Of a DNA stretch of 27,444 nt, positions 8,319 through 15,706 are shown piece after piece. A model generated the notes under the pieces. It ran no database searches. It was not told where the DNA came from and worked only from the letters and a program-made list of their open reading frames with translations. Where the stretch lies: NCBI GenBank assembly GCA_039184335.1, contig JBCDBD010000039.1:1-27444 (forward strand), in the 5' to 3' direction. Each line of letters opens with the position of its first letter. Position 1 is the stretch's first letter. Both the position numbers and the translations under genes were made by a program. The DNA is from JBCDBD01 sp039184335. GTDB taxonomy: Bacteria > Bacteroidota > Bacteroidia > Flavobacteriales > Flavobacteriaceae.

Positions 8319-9632
8319 ATGCCATCATCAGATCAATTGCTTTTAGAAAAGGTCAAACATAAGATCGCTGAAGATGCCGGTCTCCAAGATGCAGTGGTAT
8401 GGTCACAAAAAGACTTTGAATTCCTTTCGTATTCCATAGAGGAGAAAACTGGCTGTAGGTTAAGTGTATCCACTCTAAAAAGGGTCTGGTCAAATGGCTA
8501 TCAACGCCTGCCCCACTTATCTACTTTGGATGCCCTGTCAGCAACTGCATTTGATAAAAATTGGCGTCACCTTAAATCTGATTCCCTATCAAATAGGGTT
8601 GGTAAGAAAGGCCGCTCCAACAAAAGCACTTTTGTTGATGAGAAGGTAAAATATAAGAAAGTTGCCCTGGTATTGCTATTGGTAATTCCTGCAGTGTTGA
8701 CCTTGATTATAGGTGCAAAGGCATTTCAAAAAAAACAGCAAAAGCAGCATGAAAAGGAAGCAATGGCCGATGTTGCATTTGGTTACAGTAAGACCCTCGA
8801 CAACAAATTGCCGAACACCGTGGTATTTAACTATGATATAGAGGCAATCGACGCCGATCATTTTTTTCTACAACAGAGTTGGGATACTTCGCGAAGGGTA
8901 GAAATTTTTAAGGGTACCAAAGCACGTACCGATATCTACTATATACCCGGATACTTTACTGCAAAACTCATCGCTGATGATGAGATTATAAAAGAAATGC
9001 CCGTTCATGTGGTATACGAAGATTGGTTTATGGCAGCAAGACAGCCGATGTCTAAAATCATGACATTTGACAAGAACCTTTGGTCAAAAAAAGATCATCT
9101 GGGTATAGCCAAGCAGACCCTTGGGATGAAAGGAGTGGATGTGCACAAAGAATTTCAATTGGCCTTTTACTACGTCAAGGATTTTGGGGTCGATGGCGAT
9201 AACCTGACCTACAAGGCCTCATTTAAGATGGACCCTCTTGAAAGTGTGGATTGCCCTATCATGAACATTCATCTTCAGGGTACAATGGGCTACTATTGGA
9301 TCATGATGGGCAATAGCGGTTGTGGTAGCGAACTAGCTGTTAGGATAGGTGATACATTACACAATGGTAAAACCGAAGATCTTACCGAACTTACCGTCAA
9401 TATGTACCAATGGAATGAATTTGAAATCTTCACAACCAACAAAAATGTTCACCTAAAGTTGAACGGAACAGATGTTTTTTCAACAGCGTATACGGCTTCT
9501 ATTGGTGCAATCATGGAAATCAGCTATTTTTTTAATGGACTGGGTATGGTAGACGACGTCAAGCTTTTAACCGAGAAAGGTGAAACCAAATTTCTTGACC
9601 ATCTTGAATATCAAAACGACCAGATTCCATGA
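8319..9632 (+). CDS. membrane-spanning HTH regulator with extracytoplasmic LamG-like sensor domain
   Basis: A 437-residue protein read from the ATG at 8319; a TTG at 8283 would add twelve residues but lacks any support. Residues about 20-87 match an N-terminal helix-turn-helix domain seen in many Bacteroidota proteins: SYSIEEKTGCRLSVSTLKRVW followed by LPHLSTLDALSATAFDKNWRHLK. A single membrane segment lies at about 114-133 (VALVLLLVIPAVLTLIIGA). The outer part has an Ig-like stretch and then a LamG-like region (LTYKASFKMDP, MYQWNEFEIFTTNKNVHLKLNGTDVF). I infer a one-component transmembrane regulator of the divergent operon, which begins 124 bases away and encodes a LamG-like protein and a hydrolase. 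No enzymatic motif is visible. Confidence 0.8.
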   Translation: MPSSDQLLLEKVKHKIAEDAGLQDAVVWSQKDFEFLSYSIEEKTGCRLSVSTLKRVWSNGYQRLPHLSTLDALSATAFDKNWRHLKSDSLSNRVGKKGRSNKSTFVDEKVKYKKVALVLLLVIPAVLTLIIGAKAFQKKQQKQHEKEAMADVAFGYSKTLDNKLPNTVVFNYDIEAIDADHFFLQQSWDTSRRVEIFKGTKARTDIYYIPGYFTAKLIADDEIIKEMPVHVVYEDWFMAARQPMSKIMTFDKNLWSKKDHLGIAKQTLGMKGVDVHKEFQLAFYYVKDFGVDGDNLTYKASFKMDPLESVDCPIMNIHLQGTMGYYWIMMGNSGCGSELAVRIGDTLHNGKTEDLTELTVNMYQWNEFEIFTTNKNVHLKLNGTDVFSTAYTASIGAIMEISYFFNGLGMVDDVKLLTEKGETKFLDHLEYQNDQIP

Positions 9633-9766
9633 CCTCCACTGTTTTGTCTGACTGAGATGTAAACATCAAAATTGGAAGCCCCATTTTTGGTCTTTTTTAG
9701 CAGTATCGAAAAAATGGACATTTACAACACAATGATAAACAAATACTTAGGCTTGTATTGCAAATT

Positions 9767-10531
9767 CTAAAACTTTTCAAATACGCCCAATCCAAACAGG
9801 GCAAAATCATATTTCACGGGATCTTTTGGATCCAGTTTTCTTAGGTTTGTATCCAGTTCCTCCACCGCTTTTGCATCATTTTGCTTGCGGTTGAGCAGTT
9901 GAAGCTTGCGGGCAACATTGCCCGAATGTACATCTAAGGGACACGATAAGTGGCTCGGGCCTATTTTTTTCCACAGCCCAAAATCAACACGGGTATTGTT
10001 ATCGCGTACCATCCATCTCAGAAACATATTGAGGCGTTTTGCGGCTGAACCAGCGTGGGGATCAGAGACATGTTTTCGGGTTCGTTTTAGATGTGGCAGT
10101 TCAAAAAATACATTTTTGAACTTGCTGATGGCCAGCTGTAATGTGGATTCACCGTGAAATCTATTGAAAACAGCCTCAAGCCCACCATATTGGGTATAGA
10201 TATGGTTTAACCCTTGCACAAAATAACGAAGATCTTGCCCATTAAAGGTTCGATGTACAAATTTTTCTAGCCCATCCAAATCCTTTGGCGTATGGTTTTT
10301 TATAAAATCATAAGGGGCATTATCGATCAATTGCATAAGTGTTGATGCATTCTTGATGATGCTCTTTCGATTGCCCCAAGCGATGGTGGCTGTCAAGAAA
10401 CCGCTTATTTCGATATCTTCCTTGACCGTAAAACGATGGGGAATCTGTAATGGGTCGCCTTCAAGGAATTTTGGGTGATTGTATTTCTCGACCTTGCTAT
10501 CTAAAAATTCTTTGAGCTGTTGCTGGTTCAT
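9767..10531 (-). CDS. TIGR02757-family protein
   Basis: A 254-residue protein matching the TIGR02757 (DUF2400) family in length and in its opening (PLQIPHRFTVKEDIEISGFLTATIAWGNRKSI) and middle segments (KRLNMFLRWMVRDNNTRVDFGLWKKI, PLDVHSGNVARKL). The sequence pattern resembles helix-hairpin-helix DNA glycosylase-like proteins (LDVHSGNVAR, FALFGLG), but the biochemical role is not established. It begins nine bases after the ABC ATPase gene ends and is probably cotranscribed with it. The 134 bases between its end and the convergent regulator gene contain no clear terminator. Confidence 0.85.
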   Translation of the reverse strand: MNQQQLKEFLDSKVEKYNHPKFLEGDPLQIPHRFTVKEDIEISGFLTATIAWGNRKSIIKNASTLMQLIDNAPYDFIKNHTPKDLDGLEKFVHRTFNGQDLRYFVQGLNHIYTQYGGLEAVFNRFHGESTLQLAISKFKNVFFELPHLKRTRKHVSDPHAGSAAKRLNMFLRWMVRDNNTRVDFGLWKKIGPSHLSCPLDVHSGNVARKLQLLNRKQNDAKAVEELDTNLRKLDPKDPVKYDFALFGLGVFEKF

Positions 10532-10540
10532 TGGGTTACA

Positions 10541-11203
10541 TCAAGAAGCGATCGACCCATCGACCATGGTCAGTTTTCTATCGGCCATATCGGCCAATAT
10601 CGAATTGTGGGTGACAATGACAAAAGTCTGGCCAAACGTCTTTCGCAATTCGAAAAAAAGATGGTGCAAATGATCCGCACTTTCTGAATCCAAATTGCCA
10701 CTGGGCTCATCAGCAAAAATTACCGATGGCCTGTTGATCAACGACCTAGCAACCGCAACCCGCTGTTGTTCACCTCCAGAAAGTGCATTGGGTTTATGTT
10801 GGTGCCGCTGTGACAGGCCCAAAAAATGGAGCAATTCCTTTGCTTTTCTTTCTGCTTCATTTTTTGGTGTGCCCTTGATAAATGCAGGGATACACACATT
10901 TTCCAAGGCAGTGAACTCGGGCAATAGCTGGTGAAACTGAAAAATGAACCCGATGTGCTCGTTACGAAACTTTGCCAAATTTCTATCGTTCAGGCTCGAA
11001 ACATCAGTTCCATTGATCAAAAGGGTACTTTTTGTCTTGTTTGACGGTACGTCTAAGGTGCCTAAAATTTGCAGCAAGGTTGTTTTGCCAGCTCCTGATG
11101 GCCCCACTATGGATACGATCTCGCCTTGCTCAACTACAATATCCACCCCTTTTAACACGGTTAGGTCCCCATAACTTTTTTTGATGTTTGCAGCTTTGAT
11201 CAT
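10541..11203 (-). CDS. ABC transporter ATP-binding protein, LolD/MacB-like
   Basis: A 220-residue ATPase with Walker A GPSGAGKT (34-41), Q-loop region FIFQFHQLLPEF, signature LSGGEQQRVAVAR and Walker B VIFADEP followed by SGNLD. The sequence type is that of the LolD/FtsE/MacB group, whose partners are FtsX-like permeases working on lipoproteins, efflux or cell envelope processes. No permease gene lies beside it here, so the partner must be elsewhere; lipoprotein release is the usual annotation but is inferred. It heads the unit with the TIGR02757 gene. Confidence 0.9.
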   Translation of the reverse strand: MIKAANIKKSYGDLTVLKGVDIVVEQGEIVSIVGPSGAGKTTLLQILGTLDVPSNKTKSTLLINGTDVSSLNDRNLAKFRNEHIGFIFQFHQLLPEFTALENVCIPAFIKGTPKNEAERKAKELLHFLGLSQRHQHKPNALSGGEQQRVAVARSLINRPSVIFADEPSGNLDSESADHLHHLFFELRKTFGQTFVIVTHNSILADMADRKLTMVDGSIAS

Positions 11204-11295
11204 GCAAGATATGTTGGTTGGTGAAAGTAAGCATTCCGCAACTTTCAGAAAAGAGCGGTTTTCAAAAGTTTTAGACTATTTTTCACTTCACTTAA

Positions 11296-11340
11296 ATGTA
11301 AGTTAAAACTAAGTTTACAACTACAATTTGTGTAATTTTG
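11296..11340 (+). promoter_or_regulatory. candidate msrA-folE promoter with repeated TAAGTT motif
   Basis: TAATTTTG at 11333-11340 matches the Bacteroidota -7 consensus TAnnTTTG and would start transcription only about ten bases before the msrA ATG at 11358. Upstream, TAAGTT occurs twice, at 11299-11304 and 11310-11315, 11 bases (one helical turn) apart, inside a partial palindrome with outer TGTAA/TTACA. A regulator could bind this stretch over the -33 region. No good -33 TTG is visible at the usual distance, which fits an activated promoter. Confidence 0.4.
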
Positions 11341-11357
11341 TTCAACTTTACACAAAA

Positions 11358-11924
11358 ATGGATAAACAAAAAACAAATAACCCACAAACTGCGATCCTAG
11401 CTGGAGGTTGTTTTTGGTGTACTGAGGCTGTTTTTCAACGGTTACGGGGGGTTATCGAGGTGGTATCGGGGTATACTGGCGGTACTATAAAGAATCCGGC
11501 ATACCGGGAAATATGTACTGGAAGGACAGGTCATGCCGAGGCCATTAAAATTACATTCAATGCCGAAGAAATCACTTTTGAAGCATTGTTGGAAGTCTTT
11601 TTCACCACACACGACCCAACGACCTTGAACCGTCAGGGCAATGATGTGGGTACCCAGTATCGGAGCGAAATTTTTTATACCAATGACGAGCAGAAGAAAG
11701 TGGCGGAAGCGTTCATTTCAGCGTTGAAAAAGGAACAGGTTTTTAACGCACCGATCGTGACGGCAGTCTCGCCTGAAAAACCCTTTTACAGGGCAGAGGA
11801 AGACCACCAAAACTATTTTAATGACAATAGGAAGCAACCCTATTGTCAATTTGTAGTAGCTCCCAAGGTAAAAAAGCTAAACAAGCATTTTCCAGATAAA
11901 CTTAACAAGGTTAACAATCAATAA
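11358..11924 (+). CDS. msrA: peptide-methionine (S)-S-oxide reductase MsrA
   Basis: A 188-residue enzyme reducing methionine-S-sulfoxide in proteins or free. The catalytic motif GGCFWCTEAVF has the nucleophile Cys18, and further family signatures follow (VVSGYTGG, HAEAIKITFN, FFTTHDPTTLNRQGNDVGTQYRS, AEEDHQNYF). I use the ATG at 11358 rather than the upstream in-frame ATG at 11328, because the latter lies before the promoter-like -7 box. No signal peptide, so it acts in the cytosol. Its TAA overlaps the ATG of the following folE by one base, so translation is coupled. Confidence 0.95.
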   Translation: MDKQKTNNPQTAILAGGCFWCTEAVFQRLRGVIEVVSGYTGGTIKNPAYREICTGRTGHAEAIKITFNAEEITFEALLEVFFTTHDPTTLNRQGNDVGTQYRSEIFYTNDEQKKVAEAFISALKKEQVFNAPIVTAVSPEKPFYRAEEDHQNYFNDNRKQPYCQFVVAPKVKKLNKHFPDKLNKVNNQ

Positions 11925-12526
11925 TGGCATCATATCAAAATTTAGAGGAATACAATATCCCCATTACCAACGAGGTCAAGGAACGGTTCTCAGGAATAAT
12001 CGAAAGAATAGGGGAGGATGTACAGCGCGAAGGTCTTGTGAAAACCCCCGAACGTGCAGCAAAAGCCATGCTGTTTTTGACCCAGGGGTACCAGCAAGAT
12101 GCAGAGGCGGTACTCAAAAGTGCCATGTTCAAGGAGTCGTACAATGAAATGGTCATCGTAAAGGATATTGAGTTGTATTCGCTTTGTGAGCACCATATGC
12201 TTCCCTTTTTTGGTAAGGCCCATATTGCCTATATCCCCAACGGACATATAGTGGGGTTGAGCAAGTTGCCACGGGTAGTCGATATATTTGCCCGTAGACT
12301 ACAGGTACAAGAGCGATTGACCGAACAGGTATTGGATTGCATCAATGATACCTTAAAGCCCCAAGGTGTGGCCGTCGTCATTGAGGCGACCCACATGTGC
12401 ATGATGATGCGTGGGGTACAGAAGCAAAATTCGGTCACGACAACTTCAGGATTTCGAGGGGCTTTTGAACGGCACGAGACCCGGAATGAATTTTTAAAAC
12501 TGATCAGCTCTGATTTACACAGTTGA
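11924..12526 (+). CDS. folE: GTP cyclohydrolase I (first of two copies)
   Basis: A 200-residue type I GTP cyclohydrolase, which converts GTP to 7,8-dihydroneopterin triphosphate, the first step of tetrahydrofolate and pterin synthesis. Zinc ligands of the family are present: Cys88 and His91 in SLCEHHMLPFFG, and Cys159 in HMCMMMRGV. The conserved TPERAAKAM, GLSKLPRVVDIFARRLQVQERLT and FxRxETRNEFL regions are intact and length is normal. It is translationally coupled to msrA. A second, more divergent copy lies at 14506-15174. This one resembles the ordinary housekeeping FolE more closely. Confidence 0.95.
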   Translation: MASYQNLEEYNIPITNEVKERFSGIIERIGEDVQREGLVKTPERAAKAMLFLTQGYQQDAEAVLKSAMFKESYNEMVIVKDIELYSLCEHHMLPFFGKAHIAYIPNGHIVGLSKLPRVVDIFARRLQVQERLTEQVLDCINDTLKPQGVAVVIEATHMCMMMRGVQKQNSVTTTSGFRGAFERHETRNEFLKLISSDLHS

Positions 12527-12562
12527 TTTCACAAAGTCGTCGCTATTTGCTAATTTTCGATC

Positions 12563-12856
12563 GTGGCCAAAGAACAAGACAACAAGTACAGAAATCTATG
12601 CATCGGGTTAGTATTTGATGGTATTGGCATGCTGTCATTACTGGTGCCCGGTTTGGGTGACTTTTTTGATGTGTTCTGGGCTCCATTGGCGGGTTGGTTG
12701 ATGACCCGAATGTATAAGGGCAAGGCTGGCCAAGCTGCAGGTATCGTTACTTTTGTCGAAGAATTGATTCCCGGATGGGATGTGATACCGACCTTTACCA
12801 TCATGTGGGCATATACCTATCTGTTGTCAGGTAAGGCTAGAAAAACCATTGGTTAA
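12563..12856 (+). CDS. small membrane protein
   Basis: A 97-residue protein starting with GTG at 12563, 36 bases after folE. Two hydrophobic stretches (about 13-45, GIGMLSLLVPGLGDFFDVFW, and about 70-90, PTFTIMWAYTYLL) suggest a small inner-membrane protein. The pattern VPGLGD ... IPGWDVIPTF is conserved-looking, with paired Pro-Gly-(Leu/Trp)-(Gly/Asp) turns before each membrane segment. I know no function. It may be cotranscribed with msrA-folE. The 254 bases that follow, up to 13110, hold nothing that I can support. Confidence 0.65.
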   Translation: MAKEQDNKYRNLCIGLVFDGIGMLSLLVPGLGDFFDVFWAPLAGWLMTRMYKGKAGQAAGIVTFVEELIPGWDVIPTFTIMWAYTYLLSGKARKTIG

Positions 12857-13110
12857 TTACCATAAAATGGGAGCAAACTTCATTTTTTCTGGTCATTGCG
12901 AATCGTGGCACTATTGGATTTTTACCGTTTGCCTTTCCATGGTTCGATACTCTTTTGGAAATGATGCCCCATTGTTTGGTGTACCGTACCGAATATGTCC
13001 CCAATTCATGACGAAAAAACACTTTCTTTAAGTTAAGGCAACTGTCAGTCCATCAAGGTTGACTAATTTAGGGGAAATCAAATAAGCATCGGCAGAAAAC
13101 ATAGATTTCC

Positions 13111-14454
13111 ATGAAGAACAAGCTATATCTTTTATTACTTGCCTTGGCATTAAACTTTTATGGTGTTTTGGCCCAAGCACAACTACAATCAGGTCCAATG
13201 GTCGGATATTCGACCATGCGTGAGGTACTGCTTTGGGTACAGACCACAAAGGCCGCCGAAGTTCATTTCGAGTACTTCGACCGGAAAAAACCTGCTGTCC
13301 GATTCGAAACGAAAACCTATAAAACGCAATCTGATCTAGGTTATGTGGCCAAACTCATCGCAGACCAGGTGCTCCCCGGAAATAGATATGTCTACGAATT
13401 GTTCATTGACGGTGCTAAAATTGAACGCGACTATCCGATGGAATTTCAAACACAGACACTTTGGCAATGGCGAACCGATCCTCCAGAAGTACGATTTGCA
13501 ATTGGTAGTTGCAGCTATGTGAACGAAGCGCGTTTTGACCGCCCGGGAAAACCGTATGGTAGTGATTATGTGATTTTTGAGACGATTTGTCAAAAAAAAC
13601 CAGATTTCATGCTTTGGTTAGGGGACAACACCTATCTGCGAGAGGCTGATTGGAACACTCGAACCGGATTTTTACATCGGTATACCCATACGCGGTCGCT
13701 TTCAGAACTACAACCATTGCTCGCATCAACGCACCATTATGCTATTTGGGATGACCATGATTATGGCCCCAATGACGCAGACAGTAGCTTTTGGTTAAAG
13801 GGGACCGCCGCTGAAATATTCAAACTTTTTTGGGGAAATCCGAACTACGACGTTACCGGTCAAGGTGGAATAACCGGTGCTTTTCAATGGGCCGATTTGC
13901 ATTTCTTTTTATTGGATAACCGCTACTTCAGAACATCGAACAACAATTTTACCGGGGAACGCGAAATATTGGGAAAGGCACAAATTGATTGGCTCATTAA
14001 TGCTTTGGCCTCTAGCAGGGCCCCCTTCAAGTTTATAGCGATTGGCGGGCAGGTCATCAGTACAGAGGCCATGCACGAGAATTACGCTACTTTTCCAAAA
14101 GAGCAACAATATCTGCTTGATAAGATTCGTGAAGCGAAGATAGAGGGGGTGATTTTTCTAGATGGGGACAGGCACCATACCGGGCTTAGCCGCATGCAGG
14201 AAAGCGTTGATGTCTATCCAATCTATGACTTGACCTGTTCTTCATTGACCGCAGGTGCCTACCCGAATAAGGAAGAACTGAACCAATACCGTTTGGAAGA
14301 AACGCTATTCGGTGACCACAACTTTGGAATATTGACCGTTAGCGGACCGCGTACCGACCGTGTACTGAATATGGCCATCTTTGACAAAGATGGGAAAGAA
14401 GTGTGGAACAAGGATATATATGCCAAAGACCTAAAGTATGGCAAAGACAAATAA
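13111..14454 (+). CDS. exported PhoD-like alkaline phosphatase
   Basis: A 447-residue protein with a signal peptide (residues 1-22, ending VLAQA). The first third (GPMVGYSTMREVLLWVQTTKAAEVHFEY) resembles the N-terminal beta domain of PhoD enzymes. The metallophosphatase core follows with metal-binding motifs RFAIGSCSY, LWLGDNTYLREADW, HHYAIWDDHDYGPNDAD, FFLLDNRYFR and FLDGDRHHTG. PhoD enzymes are Ca/Fe-dependent phosphodi- and monoesterases that release phosphate outside the cytoplasm. It stands alone between folE and the convergent second folE. Its metal use may explain its place beside the metal island, but no shared control element is visible. Confidence 0.92.
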   Translation: MKNKLYLLLLALALNFYGVLAQAQLQSGPMVGYSTMREVLLWVQTTKAAEVHFEYFDRKKPAVRFETKTYKTQSDLGYVAKLIADQVLPGNRYVYELFIDGAKIERDYPMEFQTQTLWQWRTDPPEVRFAIGSCSYVNEARFDRPGKPYGSDYVIFETICQKKPDFMLWLGDNTYLREADWNTRTGFLHRYTHTRSLSELQPLLASTHHYAIWDDHDYGPNDADSSFWLKGTAAEIFKLFWGNPNYDVTGQGGITGAFQWADLHFFLLDNRYFRTSNNNFTGEREILGKAQIDWLINALASSRAPFKFIAIGGQVISTEAMHENYATFPKEQQYLLDKIREAKIEGVIFLDGDRHHTGLSRMQESVDVYPIYDLTCSSLTAGAYPNKEELNQYRLEETLFGDHNFGILTVSGPRTDRVLNMAIFDKDGKEVWNKDIYAKDLKYGKDK

Positions 14455-14505
14455 AGCTTGGTTCAACCTTAAGCAGTACGGCTATAATCAAAAAATAACA
14501 TGGGA

Positions 14506-15174
14506 TTATTCTTTGAGACCGCCTTTGAGCAGTCCATAGAACTCATTTCTTAGTTGGTCTTCCTTAAAACGTCCCCCGTATTCCACCGTCGTGGTAAAAC
14601 TGTCTTTGTCCTTAATCCCTCTTGAAGAAACACAAAGGTGCTTCGCATGAACAATTACAATAACGTCCTCTGTTTCCAAGGTTTCTTGCAAGTCACTCAA
14701 AATTTGGAGGCAAAGCCGTTCCTGAACTTGGGGGCGATGCGAATAATAATCGACCAACCGATTGATTTTTGATAGTCCGACGACTTTATGCTTCGGAATG
14801 TAACCTACATGCGCATGCCCCACAATGGGCAAAAAGTGGTGCTCGCAAGAAGAATCGATAGTGATATCTTGTTCTACCAACATTTTTTGGTATCCATATT
14901 TATTTTCAAAAGTGGATATTTTAGGGCGATTGCTTGGATTTAGACCATAAAACAACTCTTTTACGTACATTTTGGCAAAACGATAGGGAGTTCCCGAAAG
15001 ACTATCATCAGTAAGATCTAACCCCAAGGTTTCCATTATTTTCTGGAAATGGTGCTGTATGAGATCTATTTTCTCACTGTCAGAAAGGGCAAAAGCATTA
15101 TCCTTCATTGGAGTTTTCAATGAAGTAGCTATATGTTGGTCGCCCAAGGCCTCAATTTTTTCAATATCTAGCAT
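14506..15174 (-). CDS. folE: GTP cyclohydrolase I, second copy in the metal island
   Basis: A 222-residue type I GTP cyclohydrolase with a longer N-terminus than the copy at 11924. The family's zinc ligands are all kept: Cys110 and His113 in SSCEHHFLPIVG, and Cys181 in KHLCVSSRG. The substrate-site regions TPYRFAKMYVKELFYG, VVGLSKINRLVDYYSHRPQVQERL and the final RNEFYGLL are intact, so it should be active. It lies 24 bases after the MerC-like gene, in the unit that starts at the palindrome at 15653-15675. I infer a zinc-shortage isoform, as known for Zur-controlled FolE-type paralogues (usually FolE2, which needs no zinc) in other bacteria. Confidence 0.94.
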   Translation of the reverse strand: MLDIEKIEALGDQHIATSLKTPMKDNAFALSDSEKIDLIQHHFQKIMETLGLDLTDDSLSGTPYRFAKMYVKELFYGLNPSNRPKISTFENKYGYQKMLVEQDITIDSSCEHHFLPIVGHAHVGYIPKHKVVGLSKINRLVDYYSHRPQVQERLCLQILSDLQETLETEDVIVIVHAKHLCVSSRGIKDKDSFTTTVEYGGRFKEDQLRNEFYGLLKGGLKE

Positions 15175-15198
15175 AAGTGATTATTTTTAGATGGTCGA

Positions 15199-15606
15199 CT
15201 ATTCTTCGGCACAACAATGAACTTCACCACATTGACAATGCCTACGGTTATACAAATGGAAGAAAATAAGCCCAATTGCAGGAACATATATGGCCTGCTC
15301 GGCAAGTGGTACCATGGCCATTTTTTCGTTTACTACCACAAAAAGCAAAAGCGACCAACTCGACCATAGTGCAATACGCATCCATTGTTTTGACGTGGTT
15401 TTACTGGACCACCATATGGCACTTAGGGAGATGGCCAAAAAGACTACATCAAGAATGCCCCACCATTGTGGATGTGACGCTCCGTTGCTGATCAACCCAG
15501 CCTGTGCCACAAACAAGAACGGAGTAGCTAAACAATGAATTAGGCAGAGTCCGCTTGCCCATGCACCGATTACGTCTGATTTTGAGGTGAATTGTATAGC
15601 CTTCAT
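15199..15606 (-). CDS. MerC-domain inner-membrane protein
   Basis: A 135-residue membrane protein. The first helix carries GLCLIHCLATP (Cys21, His24, Cys25), the signature of the MerC family, whose founding member imports mercuric ions. Three more hydrophobic segments follow at about 47-67, 76-93 and 103-118. The C-terminus is a metal-binding tail, RRHCQCGEVHCCAEE, with four cysteines and two histidines. There is no mer operon here; chromosomal MerC-domain proteins are common in Bacteroidota. Its position as first gene of the left-hand unit behind the palindrome, beside a Zur-like gene cluster, makes zinc or another divalent metal a better guess than mercury. Confidence 0.88.
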   Translation of the reverse strand: MKAIQFTSKSDVIGAWASGLCLIHCLATPFLFVAQAGLISNGASHPQWWGILDVVFLAISLSAIWWSSKTTSKQWMRIALWSSWSLLLFVVVNEKMAMVPLAEQAIYVPAIGLIFFHLYNRRHCQCGEVHCCAEE

Positions 15607-15633
15607 AGTTCTATCTTACCTTCAAATTGGGTG

Positions 15634-15641
15634 CAAAAATA
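15634..15641 (-). promoter_or_regulatory. -7 box of the merC-like/folE unit
   Basis: Read on the minus strand the bases are TATTTTTG, an exact match to TAnnTTTG. A TTG lies at 15661-15659, exactly 17 bases upstream, inside the left arm of the palindrome. This is the usual Bacteroidota -33/-7 arrangement. The start codon of the MerC-like gene is 28 bases downstream. Confidence 0.65.
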
Positions 15642-15652
15642 ACTTAAAATTT

Positions 15653-15675
15653 TAAATGCAACTAGGTTGCATTTA
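15653..15675. promoter_or_regulatory. perfect 23-bp palindrome, candidate Zur operator
   Basis: The arms TAAATGCAAC (15653-15662) and GTTGCATTTA (15666-15675) are perfect reverse complements around a 3-base centre TAG. Size and symmetry are those of Fur-superfamily operators. It lies in the 100-base gap between the divergent MerC-like and ABC genes, and each arm supplies the TTG (-33) of one of the two promoters, so one bound dimer would shut both. The regulator is probably the Fur-type protein encoded at 18608-19012. I found no second complete copy in the window. Confidence 0.75.
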
Positions 15676-15684
15676 CATTTCTTT

Positions 15685-15692
15685 TATTTTTG
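15685..15692 (+). promoter_or_regulatory. -7 box of the ABC/Zur operon
   Basis: TATTTTTG matches TAnnTTTG exactly and is identical to the -7 box of the divergent unit. The nearest upstream TTG (15667-15669) is in the right arm of the palindrome with a 15-base spacer, slightly shorter than usual. The ATG of the ABC ATPase gene follows 14 bases later. Confidence 0.6.
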
Positions 15693-15706
15693 CAGAAATC
15701 ATTTGA

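Noticed and set aside
8772..8780. GTTGCATTT, a second Zur half-site
   Set aside because: It is a single half-site without its inverted partner and lies inside the coding region of the membrane regulator.
12849..13031. A 60-residue gene after the small membrane protein
   Set aside because: It overlaps the end of the preceding gene, has no recognisable motif and unusual composition, and nothing upstream suggests initiation.
15199..15606. Mercury-resistance operon
   Set aside because: Only a MerC-like gene is present; no mercuric reductase, MerT/MerP or MerR gene is found in the window.
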